The notes: generated by a model not told the origin, from the sequence alone. Positions 1 to 8,390 are shown, counted from the first letter of the stretch. The stretch: DNA of 64,000 nt from FEN-1219 sp963744305 (GCA_963744305.1 CAVUTF010000036.1:103658-167657), one strand, 5' to 3'. Made by a program: numbers and translations.

Positions 1-773
1 ATTTGCGAAACCTGCCGCTGGATGATCTCGAGCTCTTTGTGGAACTGCTGGTCGCCGCCGCGCAGCGCCATCAGTTGACTCGCCGTGAGAATCGAGGCCA
101 GCGGATTGCGCAGCTCGTGTCCCAACATTCCAATGAACTCGTTCTTGCGCCGATCGGCTTCGTGCAGGCCCTGCTCCGCCCTGAGCTCGGTGTCCGATTT
201 GCGTTGCAAGCGCACGACATCGGCACGGCTTGCTGGACCCTCGTTGTCTACGGCATCGCCGCGACGCGGCATCATCACGAACTGGTAGCGGCTCGCGACG
301 TCGAGCACGTCCGCCGCACTGACGCTCGCAAGCGCGTAGCTGAACAGGCCAAGGATCGGTTTCCCGTCGAAAGCCGTGCCGATCGGCGGATCGGAACGCA
401 CATGCTCGACCACGTTGCTCGAGAGGCGCAGGCCGGGATAGCCGCTCTCGACGGCGAGTTGCGCCCTCTTGATCCAAGCATCCGTGGCGTCGATCGGGCC
501 GGTGCGATGGAACCACTCCTCGAGGTCGACGATCTCGATCTGCCCGCGCCGCTCGCGCTCTGCGAGATCGCTAACGACGGTTTGCAGAAGCTCGCGCGCG
601 TCTGCGGCGGGCAGCGGCGCATTCGTGAGCCAAAGGCAGGCCTCGCCGTTCTTCACGCCCGCCGCAAAAAACGGCAGCAGCACGTCGATGAGCTCGTCTG
701 CTGACGCGTAGAAGTGACAGGAGAATGAGCCCCATGTCACCTCGGGTACGCTGCCGATTCCGCCTGCCGTCAT
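1..773 (-). CDS. MEDS-domain sensor histidine kinase (3' end beyond window)
   Basis: Signal-transducing kinase, cytoplasmic by sequence, with 257 residues visible and the catalytic domain lost off the left edge. The N-terminus (about residues 17-175) has the MEDS/DcmR-type sensory pattern, with CHFYASADELIDVLLPFF and LWLTNAPL close to the start. A HisKA domain follows: KNEFIGMLGHELRNPLAS, with phospho-acceptor His219. The ATG at 773 is chosen because the MEDS domain begins directly after it. No membrane segment is visible. The neighbouring rhodanese gene is divergent. The MEDS family is known for sensing small ligands such as hydrocarbon derivatives; the ligand here cannot be read. Confidence 0.85.
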   Translation of the reverse strand, partial: MTAGGIGSVPEVTWGSFSCHFYASADELIDVLLPFFAAGVKNGEACLWLTNAPLPAADARELLQTVVSDLAERERRGQIEIVDLEEWFHRTGPIDATDAWIKRAQLAVESGYPGLRLSSNVVEHVRSDPPIGTAFDGKPILGLFSYALASVSAADVLDVASRYQFVMMPRRGDAVDNEGPASRADVVRLQRKSDTELRAEQGLHEADRRKNEFIGMLGHELRNPLASILTASQLMALRGGDQQFHKELEIIQRQVSQ

Positions 774-858
774 CGTAAGCGGCGCCACCTTGGAGGATGC
801 ATGAATCCTAACAGCGCGCGCACATCCAGCGAAGCCGGATGTGCTACACGCGGCTCTC

Positions 859-874
859 TGGCATATTTTTTGCT
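859..874 (+). promoter_or_regulatory. sigma-54 (-24/-12) promoter for rhodanese gene
   Basis: TGGCAT-N5-TTGCT matches the RpoN consensus TGGCAC-N5-TTGCW with one mismatch. It ends 36 bases before the rhodanese ATG at 911, a normal distance for a sigma-54 start site. Confidence 0.65.
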
Positions 875-910
875 GCCCACGAGCGTTCTACCACTACGGG
901 GTAGGCAACC

Positions 911-1270
911 ATGCGCGAGATTCGAACCATCGATCGGCGCACGCTCGAGCGCAAGCTCGCGAGCGGGGCGCCCGACACCGCGTCGAAAAGTCGCGGGTAC
1001 GTCCTGATCAACGTCCTGCGCCCGGCCGACTTCGCTGCGGAGCACATCCCGCGGTCGATCAATGTTCCGGTAGAGGACATCGAAGTGCTGCAGGATTTGT
1101 ACTCGAAGGAGAAAGAAATCATCCTCTACTGTGCGTCGCCGCAATGCGATGCGGCGCCGCGCGCCGCGCGGGTGCTCGCCGCAAACGGCTTCGAGAACGT
1201 GTTCGACTATGACCGCGGCTTGAGCGATTGGCGTGAGGCGGGAAATCGGCTCGACGGCACGCACGCGTGA
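911..1270 (+). CDS. rhodanese-like domain protein
   Basis: Single-domain rhodanese of 119 residues, expected to transfer or sense sulfane sulfur in the cytoplasm. The active-site loop is YCASPQCD with the catalytic cysteine at residue 74, and the conserved entry motif LRPADFAAEHIPRSINVP lies upstream. No signal peptide is present. ATG at 911 follows a weak purine stretch and lies downstream of the sigma-54 site at 859-874, so expression is probably RpoN-dependent. It shares this promoter type with the protease, SYLF, cyclase, NTF2-like and EF-hand genes nearby, which suggests a stress role (inference). Confidence 0.85.
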   Translation: MREIRTIDRRTLERKLASGAPDTASKSRGYVLINVLRPADFAAEHIPRSINVPVEDIEVLQDLYSKEKEIILYCASPQCDAAPRAARVLAANGFENVFDYDRGLSDWREAGNRLDGTHA

Positions 1271-1309
1271 CCACCGAGCCGCCGAGTGGGAGGTGCACGC
1301 CCGTCGCCG

Positions 1310-1663
1310 ATGACGGCTGCTTGCAAATCTTGTGAGCTCGAGGCCCAGATGATCATCGCGCTCCCCGACAGCAGCATCGGCAAGACGGATCGCCTGCGGC
1401 TCGAAAGCTTCGGGACTCGTCTCGTCGCCCACGGCTGGGCAACGCGCTGGCGTTGGCAGCGCACTCGCGGTTTCGGCATGACGTTGCAAATTTTCAAGGG
1501 ACACGCCGAGGACCCGCTGTTCTCTCTCAACCGCAGCCGAGCGAATCGCGCGTTCTTCGCGAAAGATGCTGCTGGAGGGATCATTGCGCAGGGCGCGCTG
1601 CCCCACGTTCTCGCAATGGCAGACCGGTTCGCCCGCGGCTACGGGCGAGAGCTCCACGCGTAA
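1310..1663 (+). CDS. hypothetical protein
   Basis: Short open frame of 118 codons from ATG 1310 with codon use typical of the neighbourhood (G/C in most third positions). A GTG at 1286 in the same frame would lengthen it by eight codons. I do not recognise a family. The sequence contains RLRLESFGTRLVAHGWATRW and no signal peptide or membrane segment. It lies between the rhodanese and the protease, 39 bases after the rhodanese stop, and could be cotranscribed with rhodanese. The sigma-54 promoter of htrA begins 15 bases after its stop. The long minus-strand frame opposite it looks like a shadow. Confidence 0.45.
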   Translation: MTAACKSCELEAQMIIALPDSSIGKTDRLRLESFGTRLVAHGWATRWRWQRTRGFGMTLQIFKGHAEDPLFSLNRSRANRAFFAKDAAGGIIAQGALPHVLAMADRFARGYGRELHA

Positions 1664-1678
1664 GTTTCCTAAAGCGAC

Positions 1679-1694
1679 TGGCACGTATCTTGCT
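1679..1694 (+). promoter_or_regulatory. sigma-54 promoter for HtrA protease
   Basis: TGGCACGTATCTTGCT is an exact match to TGGCACGNNNNTTGCW. It ends 42 bases before the protease ATG at 1737, which has its own ribosome site GGGAAGGA at 1723-1730. Confidence 0.8.
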
Positions 1695-1736
1695 CCGCTA
1701 ACCTACCCGAGCGCCTGGATCAGGGAAGGAGTCGCC

Positions 1737-3096
1737 ATGGCACACCGGTTGAGGCTCGAGCCTCTTGCTCTGTTGCTGATCTTCGTCGCCGCGTGGGTGA
1801 ATTCCGGTGTCGCTGCGAACGACGAGCACAAGCTCAGCTTCGCACCGCTCCTGAAACAGGTGACACCGGCCGTGGTGAACGTCTCGGCCACGAGCCCCTT
1901 CGTCGGCGGAGCAGACTCCCTGTCGCCGGCACCGACCGGGCGGCGCTCGATCGGACTGTCTGCCCACTCTGCTCCGCTGCAGAGCATCGGCTCGGGCGTA
2001 ATCGTCGATGCGGACAACGGACTCATCGTGACGAACCATCATGTCGTGCAGGACGCCGCATCCATTGTCGTCACGCTCACCGACCGCCGCCAGCTCGAGG
2101 CAACCGTGGTCGGAAGCGACGCGGCGACGGATATCGCCCTGCTGCACGTAGACGCGAGCAACCTCACGGCGCTTTCCTTCGGCGACTCGGATCGGCTGGA
2201 GGTCGGCGATTTCGTCATCGCGATCGGGAATCCGTTCGGTCTCGGCCAAACCGCGACGGCGGGGATCGTGAGCGCGCTCGGCCGCAGCGGCGTGAGCGCG
2301 GAGGGCTACGAGGACTTCATTCAAACCGACGCGTCGATCAATCCGGGGAGCTCGGGCGGCCCGCTGATCGATACGCACGGCCGTCTGATGGGCGTGAACA
2401 CTGCAATTCTTTCGCCGGACGGCGGCAACGTCGGTATCGGGTTCGCGATCCCGAGCAACATGGCGAGCGAGGTTCTGAAGCAACTGCGCGAGCACGGCGA
2501 AATGCGTCGCGGGCGTCTTGGCATCGGGATGCAAGACGTTGACGCCCGGCCTCTCGGAAGCGCTGCAGCTTGCAATCGATCGCGGCGCGCTCGTCACGGA
2601 GGTCGAGCCGAATTCGCCTGCGGAAGCGGCCGGCATCCTGGCCGGCGACGTAATCGTCGAGATCGAAGGATCCCCCGTCGAAAGCTCGATGCAAGTGCGC
2701 AACGAGATCGGGCTCGCGCGGCTCGGCGACACGCTCTCCGTGATCGTCCACCGCGATGGCGCACGCCGCAGCGTGCGCGCCGACGTCGCAGACCTGTCCA
2801 GTCCTGCCGTTCAGTTCGGCACCACGCTCGACGCGCTCATTGGCGCGCAATTCGCGGATGTCGTGTCCGACAAGACGGGCCACGAGCAACCGGCCGGTGG
2901 AGCGCTCGTTACGAGCGTCGAGCACGGCAGCGCGGCCTGGCAGCACGGTCTGATGGCGAACGATATCGTGGTCGGCGTGAACCGCCGCCGAGTGTCCTCG
3001 GTGGGAGAGCTCGAGAGCGCGTTCGCAGGAACGGGCACAACGGTCGCGCTGCAGGTGTTGCGCGGCGGGCGCCAAATGCTTCTGCTCGTGCGCTAG
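1737..3096 (+). CDS. HtrA/Deg-family periplasmic serine endoprotease (frameshifted)
   Basis: Envelope quality-control protease: an N-terminal signal segment (about residues 1-26), a trypsin-like domain and two PDZ domains. The catalytic triad is visible as His102 (TNHHVV), Asp132 (ATDIALLHV) and Ser206 (NPGSSGGPL). The first PDZ starts at RGRLGIGMQDV and is then interrupted near 2540; removing one T from GTTG joins it to TPGLSEALQLAIDRG, as expected for the family. The second PDZ ends at LLLVR before TAG 3094-3096. Start ATG 1737 is set by the upstream GGGAAGGA. Expression is probably RpoN-dependent through the site at 1679-1694. Size and order fit DegP/DegQ, but I cannot separate these paralogues. 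Confidence 0.88.
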
Positions 3097-3126
3097 TACC
3101 CTGTCCAAGCGCGAAGCACTCCCCCG

Positions 3127-3352
3127 CTATCGGTCGGGCTTGGCCGGTTTCGAGTAGTCGCGCTGCACGGCAGGATCGGCCTCCTTGGCTCGCTCGCGCC
3201 CCGCGCGCTCGGCCTCTTCGAGGTCGCGCCGCTCCTCTTCCGAAATCGGGCGCAGCGCTCGGCGGTGGTCCTTTCTGCGTTGTGCGCTTGACACCTTCGT
3301 TGTAGCGACGCGCGGCCGTGCGATTCCCTTCGCCCTCGTTCTTGTCCTGCAT
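3127..3352 (-). CDS. small hydrophilic stress-type protein (frameshifted)
   Basis: About 75 residues. The first half reads MQDKNEGEGNRTAARRYNEG; the second half, one frame away, reads ISEEERRDLEEAERAGRERA and KEADPAVQRDYSKPAKPDR. Together they match a familiar family of very short charged proteobacterial proteins that share the KNEGEGNRTAARRYNE start; the function is not known to me. The ribosome site AAGGAG lies six bases before ATG 3352. The break lies around 3250-3270 and is probably a single-base error. It is the last minus-strand gene after SYLF but is separated from it by a terminator, so it should have its own promoter. Confidence 0.65.
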
Positions 3353-3374
3353 GTTGGCTCTCCTTGGCTAGTCG

Positions 3375-3414
3375 AAAAAAACCGGTACCGCGGCGCAACG
3401 CACCGCGGTACCGG
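3375..3414 (-). terminator. rho-independent terminator after the SYLF gene
   Basis: Perfect 12-bp inverted repeat (CCGGTACCGCGG at 3382-3393 and CCGCGGTACCGG at 3403-3414) with a nine-base loop. On the minus strand it is followed by seven T (3375-3381). It lies 55 bases after the SYLF stop. Confidence 0.8.
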
Positions 3415-3468
3415 AGCTTCCTGCAACGAGAATGTTATCGCTCTTGTTCTTGTTCAAAGACGCTTCTT

Positions 3469-4060
3469 TTAGCCGACGCCGGGATTTAGCTTATCGCTGG
3501 GCCAGAATTTGACGCCGGTGACGTCGACCTGCGCGATCACGCCCTTGTCCGTCAAGTGGTAGACAGCAACGCCGTTCACGAACCTGCCGACTGCCGCGGC
3601 ACCGTCGCGTCCCGCGGCTGCTTGGGCGCTCACGCCGGCACTCCACTCACCGTCGATGAACCTTTTGTACGTGGCCTCGTCCTCGAAGAGGGTCACGAGC
3701 TTGTAGTTCTCGATACCCGCTCCGAGCCCAACTCCACCCGCGCCCATGTGCATGAAAACCGGATCGCGGCCGCTGCTGCGCATCGCCGCGCCTGTTCCGC
3801 CGGCACCCGTCACGATGAAACCACCCTTCGTGGTATCGAATACGGCGTAGCCATACGCGCTGTCGATCAATGATTCGGCGGCCTTGTCCGCTCGCATAGC
3901 CTGCGATCGTGTCCTCGGCCATCTGCAGGATCTCCAGACGGCGCCCCGCGAGATCGTCTGCGTCGAGCTCAGAATCGTTATCGCGGTTTTGCGCAAGCGC
4001 TGCGGTACAACCCAACAGCACGAGCGCTGCCACCGTGGCAGGTTTTGTAAATGCTTTCAT
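3469..4060 (-). CDS. SYLF-domain (Ysc84-like) lipid-binding exported protein (frameshifted)
   Basis: Exported protein of about 197 residues. The N-terminus MKAFTKPATVAALVLLGC...ALA is a signal peptide. The SYLF domain follows: AAESLIDSAYGYAVFDTT, GGTGAAMRSSGRDPVFMHMG and GVGLGAGIENYKLVTLFED. The SYLF family binds phosphoinositides in eukaryotes; its bacterial role is unclear and usually envelope-linked. A one-base insertion near 3895 separates EDTIA from AMRADKAAES. Start ATG 4060 is preceded by AAAAGGAG. A perfect minus-strand sigma-54 site at 4096-4111 lies 35 bases upstream and the terminator at 3375-3414 ends the unit, so this is a monocistronic RpoN-type transcript. Confidence 0.8.
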
Positions 4061-4095
4061 GTGCCAATGCTCCTTTTGGTTAGATGCCCCTATGG

Positions 4096-4111
4096 AGCAA
4101 GATCTGTGCCA
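4096..4111 (-). promoter_or_regulatory. sigma-54 promoter for SYLF gene
   Basis: On the minus strand this reads TGGCACAGATCTTGCT, a full TGGCAC-N5-TTGCW match, ending 35 bases before the SYLF start at 4060. Confidence 0.75.
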
Positions 4112-4134
4112 CGCGGCCGGCGCCGTGGCCCGCA

Positions 4135-4150
4135 TGGCATGCCTCCTGCA
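4135..4150 (+). promoter_or_regulatory. imperfect sigma-54-like site for small lipoprotein gene
   Basis: TGGCATGCCTCCTGCA keeps the GG and GC dinucleotides at -24/-12 spacing but has two mismatches to the consensus. It ends 33 bases before ATG 4184 and is divergent from the SYLF promoter. Confidence 0.4.
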
Positions 4151-4183
4151 TAAGGGACTACGAGCGCAAATACTGGAGGCGAC

Positions 4184-4312
4184 ATGAAATATCTGCTTCT
4201 GCTCATAGTTCTTCTCGGCGCGGTGAGTCAGACCGCATGTGCGCCACTGGTCGCGGGCGTAGTAGGCGGCGCAGTCGGCGCGGAGGCTGCGGACGACGAC
4301 GATGACGATTAG
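4184..4312 (+). CDS. small exported glycine-zipper protein with poly-Asp tail
   Basis: A 42-codon gene. The N-terminus MKYLLLLIVLLGAVSQTAC is a hydrophobic signal ending in a cysteine that could be lipidated, although the residue three before it is Gln rather than Leu/Val. It is followed by a short glycine-zipper-like stretch (VAGVVGGAVGAE) and six aspartates to the stop. The ribosome site TGGAGG lies four bases before the ATG. It is divergent from the SYLF gene and has an imperfect sigma-54 site upstream. Small lipoproteins of this layout are common in proteobacterial stress regulons; no function can be assigned. Confidence 0.55.
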   Translation: MKYLLLLIVLLGAVSQTACAPLVAGVVGGAVGAEAADDDDDD

Positions 4313-4347
4313 GCGCGCTAGCACGCGTCTCGCACCCGCCCGTTGAC

Positions 4348-4367
4348 GCGCGGCGGCGCCGCCGCGC
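4348..4367. repeat. 20-bp perfect palindrome
   Basis: GCGCGGCGGC followed by its exact complement GCCGCCGCGC, with no loop. It lies 35 bases after the small lipoprotein gene. There is no T tract, so it is a poor terminator; it may only reflect GC-rich composition. Confidence 0.4.
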
Positions 4368-4542
4368 AACGGTTGGCGCCGCCGCGATTTGCGCTCCGCG
4401 AGTTGCGGAGTATTCTGTCTCGCCAGGCACAGGGTGGGCACATCACGATGACAGAATGGATTCTCGTGCTCGGCTGCCCGGTTAGGGGGGCGCGATCCTC
4501 CAAGGGCTGAATCGTTCACTGCGCAGTAAAGTCATCGTCGTC

Positions 4543-6372
4543 GTGCTTGTCACGACGTTCGTGGCTCTGCTCGTCTCCACGCTCGTGCTGCTCAGCTACG
4601 AGATCGACACGTATCAGGAATTCTCAGCGAGCGATCTCACCACGCAGGCCGACATCGTCGCGCGAACGACTGCGCCGTCGCTCGCGTTCGACGACCCCGA
4701 CGCCGCGACCGACACGCTCGCTCTGCTCGACAACCGCCCCGGCATTCTCGCGGCAGCGATCTACACGCCCGACGGCGAGCTGTTCGCAACCTACGCCCGC
4801 GTCGAAGGCACGGTATTTCCGCCGCATTCGACGCGCGGCGGACCGCAGGTCGACGGCGGAAACCTCACGCTGTTTCATCCGATCGTCGAGAACGGCGAGC
4901 TGCTCGGTACCGTATACCTGCAAGCGAGCTACGAGCTGCTCGGCCGCGTCAGGGATTATTTGCTGATTCTCGTCACCGTGATGAGCGTGAGCTTGCTCGT
5001 CGCGGCGTTCATCTCCATCTGGCTTCAGGGGAGCGTGACGCAACCGGTGTTCGCCGTGACGAACGTGGCGCGGAAAATCATCGAGCAGCGGGATTTCACG
5101 CTGCGAGCGCGACGCACGACCGACGATGAGATCGGCGTCCTCGTCGACGCATTCAACGCGATGCTGACGGAGGTTGGCCAGCGCACCGAAGCGCTCGAGG
5201 CCGCGAACCGGCAGCTGCAGCAGGAGACCGAGGAGCGCCGCAGCGCCGAGGCCGCGCTGCGGCTCGCCGATCAGCGCAAGGACGAGTTTCTCGCGATGCT
5301 CGCGCACGAGCTCCGGAACCCGTTGGCGCCGATGGTCAACGCGCTCGGGTTATTGAGCTCGCCGAAAGCCGACGCGAGCATCACGCAGCGCGCGCACGGC
5401 ATCATCGAGCGGCAGCTCAAGCACATGGTGAGGCTCGTCGACGACCTGCTCGACGTGTCGCGGATCACTCGCGGCAAGCTCGTGGTGCGCAGGCAGCCCG
5501 TCGAGCTCGCGAGCATCCTGCAGAGCGCCGTCGACACCGTGCGGCCGCTGCTCGACGCGCGCGATCACCGGCTCGCCGTGAGCCTGCCGCAACAGCCCAT
5601 CTACCTGCAGGCAGATCCGGTTCGCCTGTCGCAGGTATTCTCGAATCTGCTGAACAACGCCGCCAAGTACACCGAGACCGGTGGTCAAGTTGCCGTCACG
5701 GCTACCGTCGTCGGCAGTACAGCGCGCGTCGTGGTCGCGGACAACGGCATCGGCATCTCCGCCGCATCCCTGCCGAGCATCTTTCAAATGTTTTCGCAGG
5801 GCGATCACTCCGCTGAGCGCACACAGGCCGGACTCGGCGTGGGTCTCGCGCTCGCGCGGCAGCTCGTCGAGATGCACGGCGGGACGATCGAGGCCGATAG
5901 CGCCGGGCTCGGAAGAGGCAGCACGTTCACGGTGCACCTGCCAGTCATGGCGGCTCTGACTTCACAACGCCACGAAGACGCGCGCGCCGCGCCGCCGGCG
6001 CCGGCGTCGCACCGAATCTTGCTGGTCGACGACAACGTAGATTTCGCGGCCAGCCTCGCGCTGCTGCTGCAGGGCATGGGGCACGACGTGCGCGTTGCGC
6101 ACGACGCGACCGCGGCCCTCACCGCCGCTGCTCAGTTCCGCCCGGAGTTCGCTTTCGTCGACATCGGCTTACCGGTCGTGAACGGCTACGAGCTCGCCCG
6201 GCAGCTACGCGCCGAGCCCGCGTGCGCTACGACGGTGCTCATCGCAATCAGCGGCTGGGGTCAGGAACAGGACCGGCGGCAGGCGGAGGAAGCGGGCTTC
6301 GCGCTGCATCTCGTCAAGCCTGTCGAGTTCGCGCGCATCCGGTCCGTGCTGGAGACGCTCGTCGCCTCCTAA
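4543..6372 (+). CDS. CHASE8-HAMP hybrid histidine kinase/response regulator
   Basis: Inner-membrane hybrid kinase of at least 609 residues. Order: first membrane segment, periplasmic CHASE8 domain (ADIVARTTAPSLAFDDPDAA and AIYTPDGELFATYA), second membrane segment near residues 140-163, HAMP, HisKA with His255 (LAMLAHELRNPLAPM), HATPase (NNAAKYTETGG, ADNGIGIS, GLGVGLALARQLVEMHGG) and a C-terminal receiver with phospho-Asp540 (AFVDIGLPVVNG). The start is uncertain: GTG 4543 already lies in the first hydrophobic segment, and the same frame is open upstream only to a stop at 4483, with CTG 4507 but no ATG. A base may be missing. It is convergent with the diguanylate cyclase, eight bases away. Phosphotransfer partners are unknown. 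Confidence 0.88.
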   Translation: MLVTTFVALLVSTLVLLSYEIDTYQEFSASDLTTQADIVARTTAPSLAFDDPDAATDTLALLDNRPGILAAAIYTPDGELFATYARVEGTVFPPHSTRGGPQVDGGNLTLFHPIVENGELLGTVYLQASYELLGRVRDYLLILVTVMSVSLLVAAFISIWLQGSVTQPVFAVTNVARKIIEQRDFTLRARRTTDDEIGVLVDAFNAMLTEVGQRTEALEAANRQLQQETEERRSAEAALRLADQRKDEFLAMLAHELRNPLAPMVNALGLLSSPKADASITQRAHGIIERQLKHMVRLVDDLLDVSRITRGKLVVRRQPVELASILQSAVDTVRPLLDARDHRLAVSLPQQPIYLQADPVRLSQVFSNLLNNAAKYTETGGQVAVTATVVGSTARVVVADNGIGISAASLPSIFQMFSQGDHSAERTQAGLGVGLALARQLVEMHGGTIEADSAGLGRGSTFTVHLPVMAALTSQRHEDARAAPPAPASHRILLVDDNVDFAASLALLLQGMGHDVRVAHDATAALTAAAQFRPEFAFVDIGLPVVNGYELARQLRAEPACATTVLIAISGWGQEQDRRQAEEAGFALHLVKPVEFARIRSVLETLVAS

Positions 6373-6379
6373 TACGCGG

Positions 6380-7295
6380 TCAAACTGCGACGCTCGCCCG
6401 CGCCGTCGGGGGCGTGTAGAACGCGAACGCGTTCTTGCCTTTGCGCTTTGCGGCGTACATTGCCTGGTCGGCGAGCTTCAGCAGGGTACCCGGCTCATGC
6501 GAGTGCAGCGGGAACAAAGTGACGCCGATACTCGTCGATACTGCGACTGTCTGGCCCTCGATCTGCGAGCTCGAAGCAGGTTACCTCGCGCGTCTTGCGC
6601 GCCGCGGACATCGCATGCTCCCAGGTCTCGATCTGCTCGAGCACGACCACGAACTCGTCACCGCCGATGCGACCGACGCTGTCGCCGACGCGCACCACCG
6701 CCGACAGGCGCTTCGCCACTTCCTTGAGCACCGCATCGCCCACATGGTGGCCGTAACGATCGTTGACGGTCTTGAAGTCATCGACATCGAGCAGCATCAC
6801 CGCGCCTAAGCCCTGGCCGCGCTTCGCGTGACTGATCGCCTTGATCAGGTGTGCGCGCAGCTGCGAGCGGTTCAGCACTCCCGTGAGCAGGTCATAGCTC
6901 GCCTGCCGGCGCAAAACGCGCTCCTGCTCCTGCCGCTCCATGGCGAGCTGCAGCACCTGGTGAACGCGCTGTACGGAAGTCTCGCCCTTGCGCAGGAAGT
7001 CCTGCACGCCGTGCCGTACGAGATCGATCGCGAGACCGTCAAAATCGCGGCCCGTGAGGGCCACGAGCGGCAAGTCCGGGTCTTCGGCCTTCAGTGCGAA
7101 CGCCGCGTCGCGCCCATCTGCGTCGGGTAGCGTGAGGTCGATCAGCGCGATGTCGATCGGCTCCGTCCGGACGATCTGCTGGGCGTCGGAAAGCTGGCGG
7201 GCATGCCTAATCTCGTAGTGCCGATCGATCTGGGTCAGGGCAGCTATCAGCATGTCCGCGGCGTCGTCGTTGTCCTCTAGTAGTAGTAACCGCAC
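6380..7295 (-). CDS. response regulator with GGDEF diguanylate cyclase output (frameshifted)
   Basis: Two-domain regulator: receiver (LLLLEDNDDAADML, phospho-Asp53 in IALIDLTLPDADG) and GGDEF cyclase producing cyclic di-GMP. The active motif GGDEF is at 211-215, and an RxxD inhibitory site (RVGD, 202-205) sits exactly five residues before it, so product inhibition is expected. The frame breaks near 6570; in the adjacent frame the normal cyclase C-terminus continues (TVAVSTSIGVTLFPLHSHEP, LADQAMYAAKRKGKNAFAFY) to TGA at 6380-6382. A perfect minus-strand sigma-54 promoter lies 37 bases upstream (7333-7348). The hybrid kinase next door is a possible partner but is convergent rather than cotranscribed. 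Confidence 0.87.
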
Positions 7296-7332
7296 TGGTC
7301 GCTCCCCACTCCTTGGTACTTGCTAAATTGGC

Positions 7333-7348
7333 AGCAATTAATGTGCCA
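7333..7348 (-). promoter_or_regulatory. sigma-54 promoter for GGDEF regulator
   Basis: The minus strand reads TGGCACATTAATTGCT, a complete TGGCAC-N5-TTGCW match, 37 bases before the start at 7295. Confidence 0.78.
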
Positions 7349-7415
7349 AAGACAAGGCCATCGCTCGTTTTGCGCCCCGACCGACAGAACCGGCTCTGCA
7401 CGCTCGCGGCCGCAC

Positions 7416-7431
7416 TGGCACGGTTATTGCT
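7416..7431 (+). promoter_or_regulatory. sigma-54 promoter for NTF2-like gene
   Basis: TGGCACGGTTATTGCT is an exact consensus match. It ends 80 bases before ATG 7512, leaving room for a leader. It is divergent from the cyclase promoter 67 bases away. Confidence 0.78.
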
Positions 7432-7511
7432 CCGTTAGCTCGGTTAAGTGCTCAGTCACCGCTCAGTTATCGCCAAATGCAGAAATTTGAAGAATCGGTA
7501 GGGAGCGCATC

Positions 7512-7913
7512 ATGACGGTTCAAACGGACCTAGTGGCCATCGAACGGCGATTTTGGACCGGAGACTCGGAGTTTTACCGACACAACTTGGACGACCAGTG
7601 CCTCACCGCGTTCACGGAGATGGCCGGCGTCGCGAGCAAGGACCAGATCGCGGATTCCGTTGCCTCGGAACGCCGGTGGCAGGACCTGCAGATCGATGTC
7701 CGCGGACTCGTCGAGCCGACCGACGATGTCGCGATCCTGACCTATCACGCCGCGGCCACGCGGCAGAACGGCGAGCCGTACTCCGCTCTCGTGAGCTCGG
7801 GCTACGTGAAGCGGAACGGTGCTTGGAAGATGGCGTTTCACCAGCAGACGCCGCTCGCGGCGAAAGACCGCGACCGCTGGCCACGCGACCCCGGCGACGT
7901 CGAAAACGGCTGA
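7512..7913 (+). CDS. NTF2-like (SnoaL/DUF4440-type) protein
   Basis: A 133-residue NTF2-fold protein, complete and without signal peptide. The pattern is typical: an N-terminal helix (VAIERRFWTGDSEFYRHNL), a strand-rich core (DVRGLVEPTDDVAILTYHAA) and a C-terminal segment GYVKRNGAWKMAFHQQTPL. This fold supports small isomerases, hydratases or ligand binding; no catalytic residues identify a reaction. The ribosome site GGGAG lies six bases before ATG 7512. The upstream sigma-54 site at 7416-7431 places it in the same apparent regulon as its neighbours. Confidence 0.8.
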   Translation: MTVQTDLVAIERRFWTGDSEFYRHNLDDQCLTAFTEMAGVASKDQIADSVASERRWQDLQIDVRGLVEPTDDVAILTYHAAATRQNGEPYSALVSSGYVKRNGAWKMAFHQQTPLAAKDRDRWPRDPGDVENG

Positions 7914-8078
7914 GCGCGTTCGCCGCTCTCCAAAACCTGGAATCGTGTCGCCATTCGGCGACAGTTGTGCGACGCAACTCGCCCCGCGCGAGCGTCGCGC
8001 ACGGACTTGCGTGATCGACCGCGAGCAATGGCGCGGATTGCAACCGAGGCTCGCGACCGAAGGCGCGTGCGACCCCCT

Positions 8079-8094
8079 TGGCACGTGGTTTGCA
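8079..8094 (+). promoter_or_regulatory. sigma-54 promoter for EF-hand gene
   Basis: TGGCACGTGGTTTGCA is an exact consensus match ending 35 bases before ATG 8130. Confidence 0.8.
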
Positions 8095-8129
8095 CAGAAT
8101 CACCTGCGAATCTCAGGAGGGAACCGAGA

Positions 8130-8390
8130 ATGAAAACAGCATTCGCCGGCCTCGTTGCTTCAGTTTTGTGGTCTGTGGCCGCAACCGCCGGCACGGCGAT
8201 TGCGGATGCCGAGAAAGCGCCCGATTTCTCGATCATCGACGCGGACCGCGACGGCTACATAAGCAGCCATGAGGCCGAGGTCGTGCCGGAGATCAAACGA
8301 ATCTTCGCGAGCGTGGACAGCGATCGCGATGGCCAGCTCAACACATCGGAGTGGTCAGGAGCCGTCGCTAGGCTCCAAGGGCTAGGCTAA
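8130..8390 (+). CDS. exported EF-hand calcium-binding protein
   Basis: An 86-residue protein with a signal peptide (MKTAFAGLVASVLWSVAATA...) and two canonical EF-hand loops: DADRDGYISSHE and DSDRDGQLNTSE, each with the DxDxDG pattern and a final Glu. It probably binds Ca2+ in the periplasm. Start ATG 8130 is supported by AGGAGGG nine bases upstream. Longer open frames upstream of this ATG are not needed. The sigma-54 promoter at 8079-8094 is the last of the local series. Confidence 0.85.
   Translation: MKTAFAGLVASVLWSVAATAGTAIADAEKAPDFSIIDADRDGYISSHEAEVVPEIKRIFASVDSDRDGQLNTSEWSGAVARLQGLG

Noticed and set aside
3..704. Plus-strand open frame of 233 codons
   Set aside because: It is the shadow of the MEDS histidine kinase; the minus-strand translation has clear MEDS and HisKA motifs.
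770..1684. Minus-strand open frame of 304 codons
   Set aside because: It overlaps the rhodanese gene and has no family pattern; high GC creates long antisense frames.
4348..4367. 20-bp palindrome as a terminator
   Set aside because: No T tract and no loop; it may only reflect GC-rich composition.
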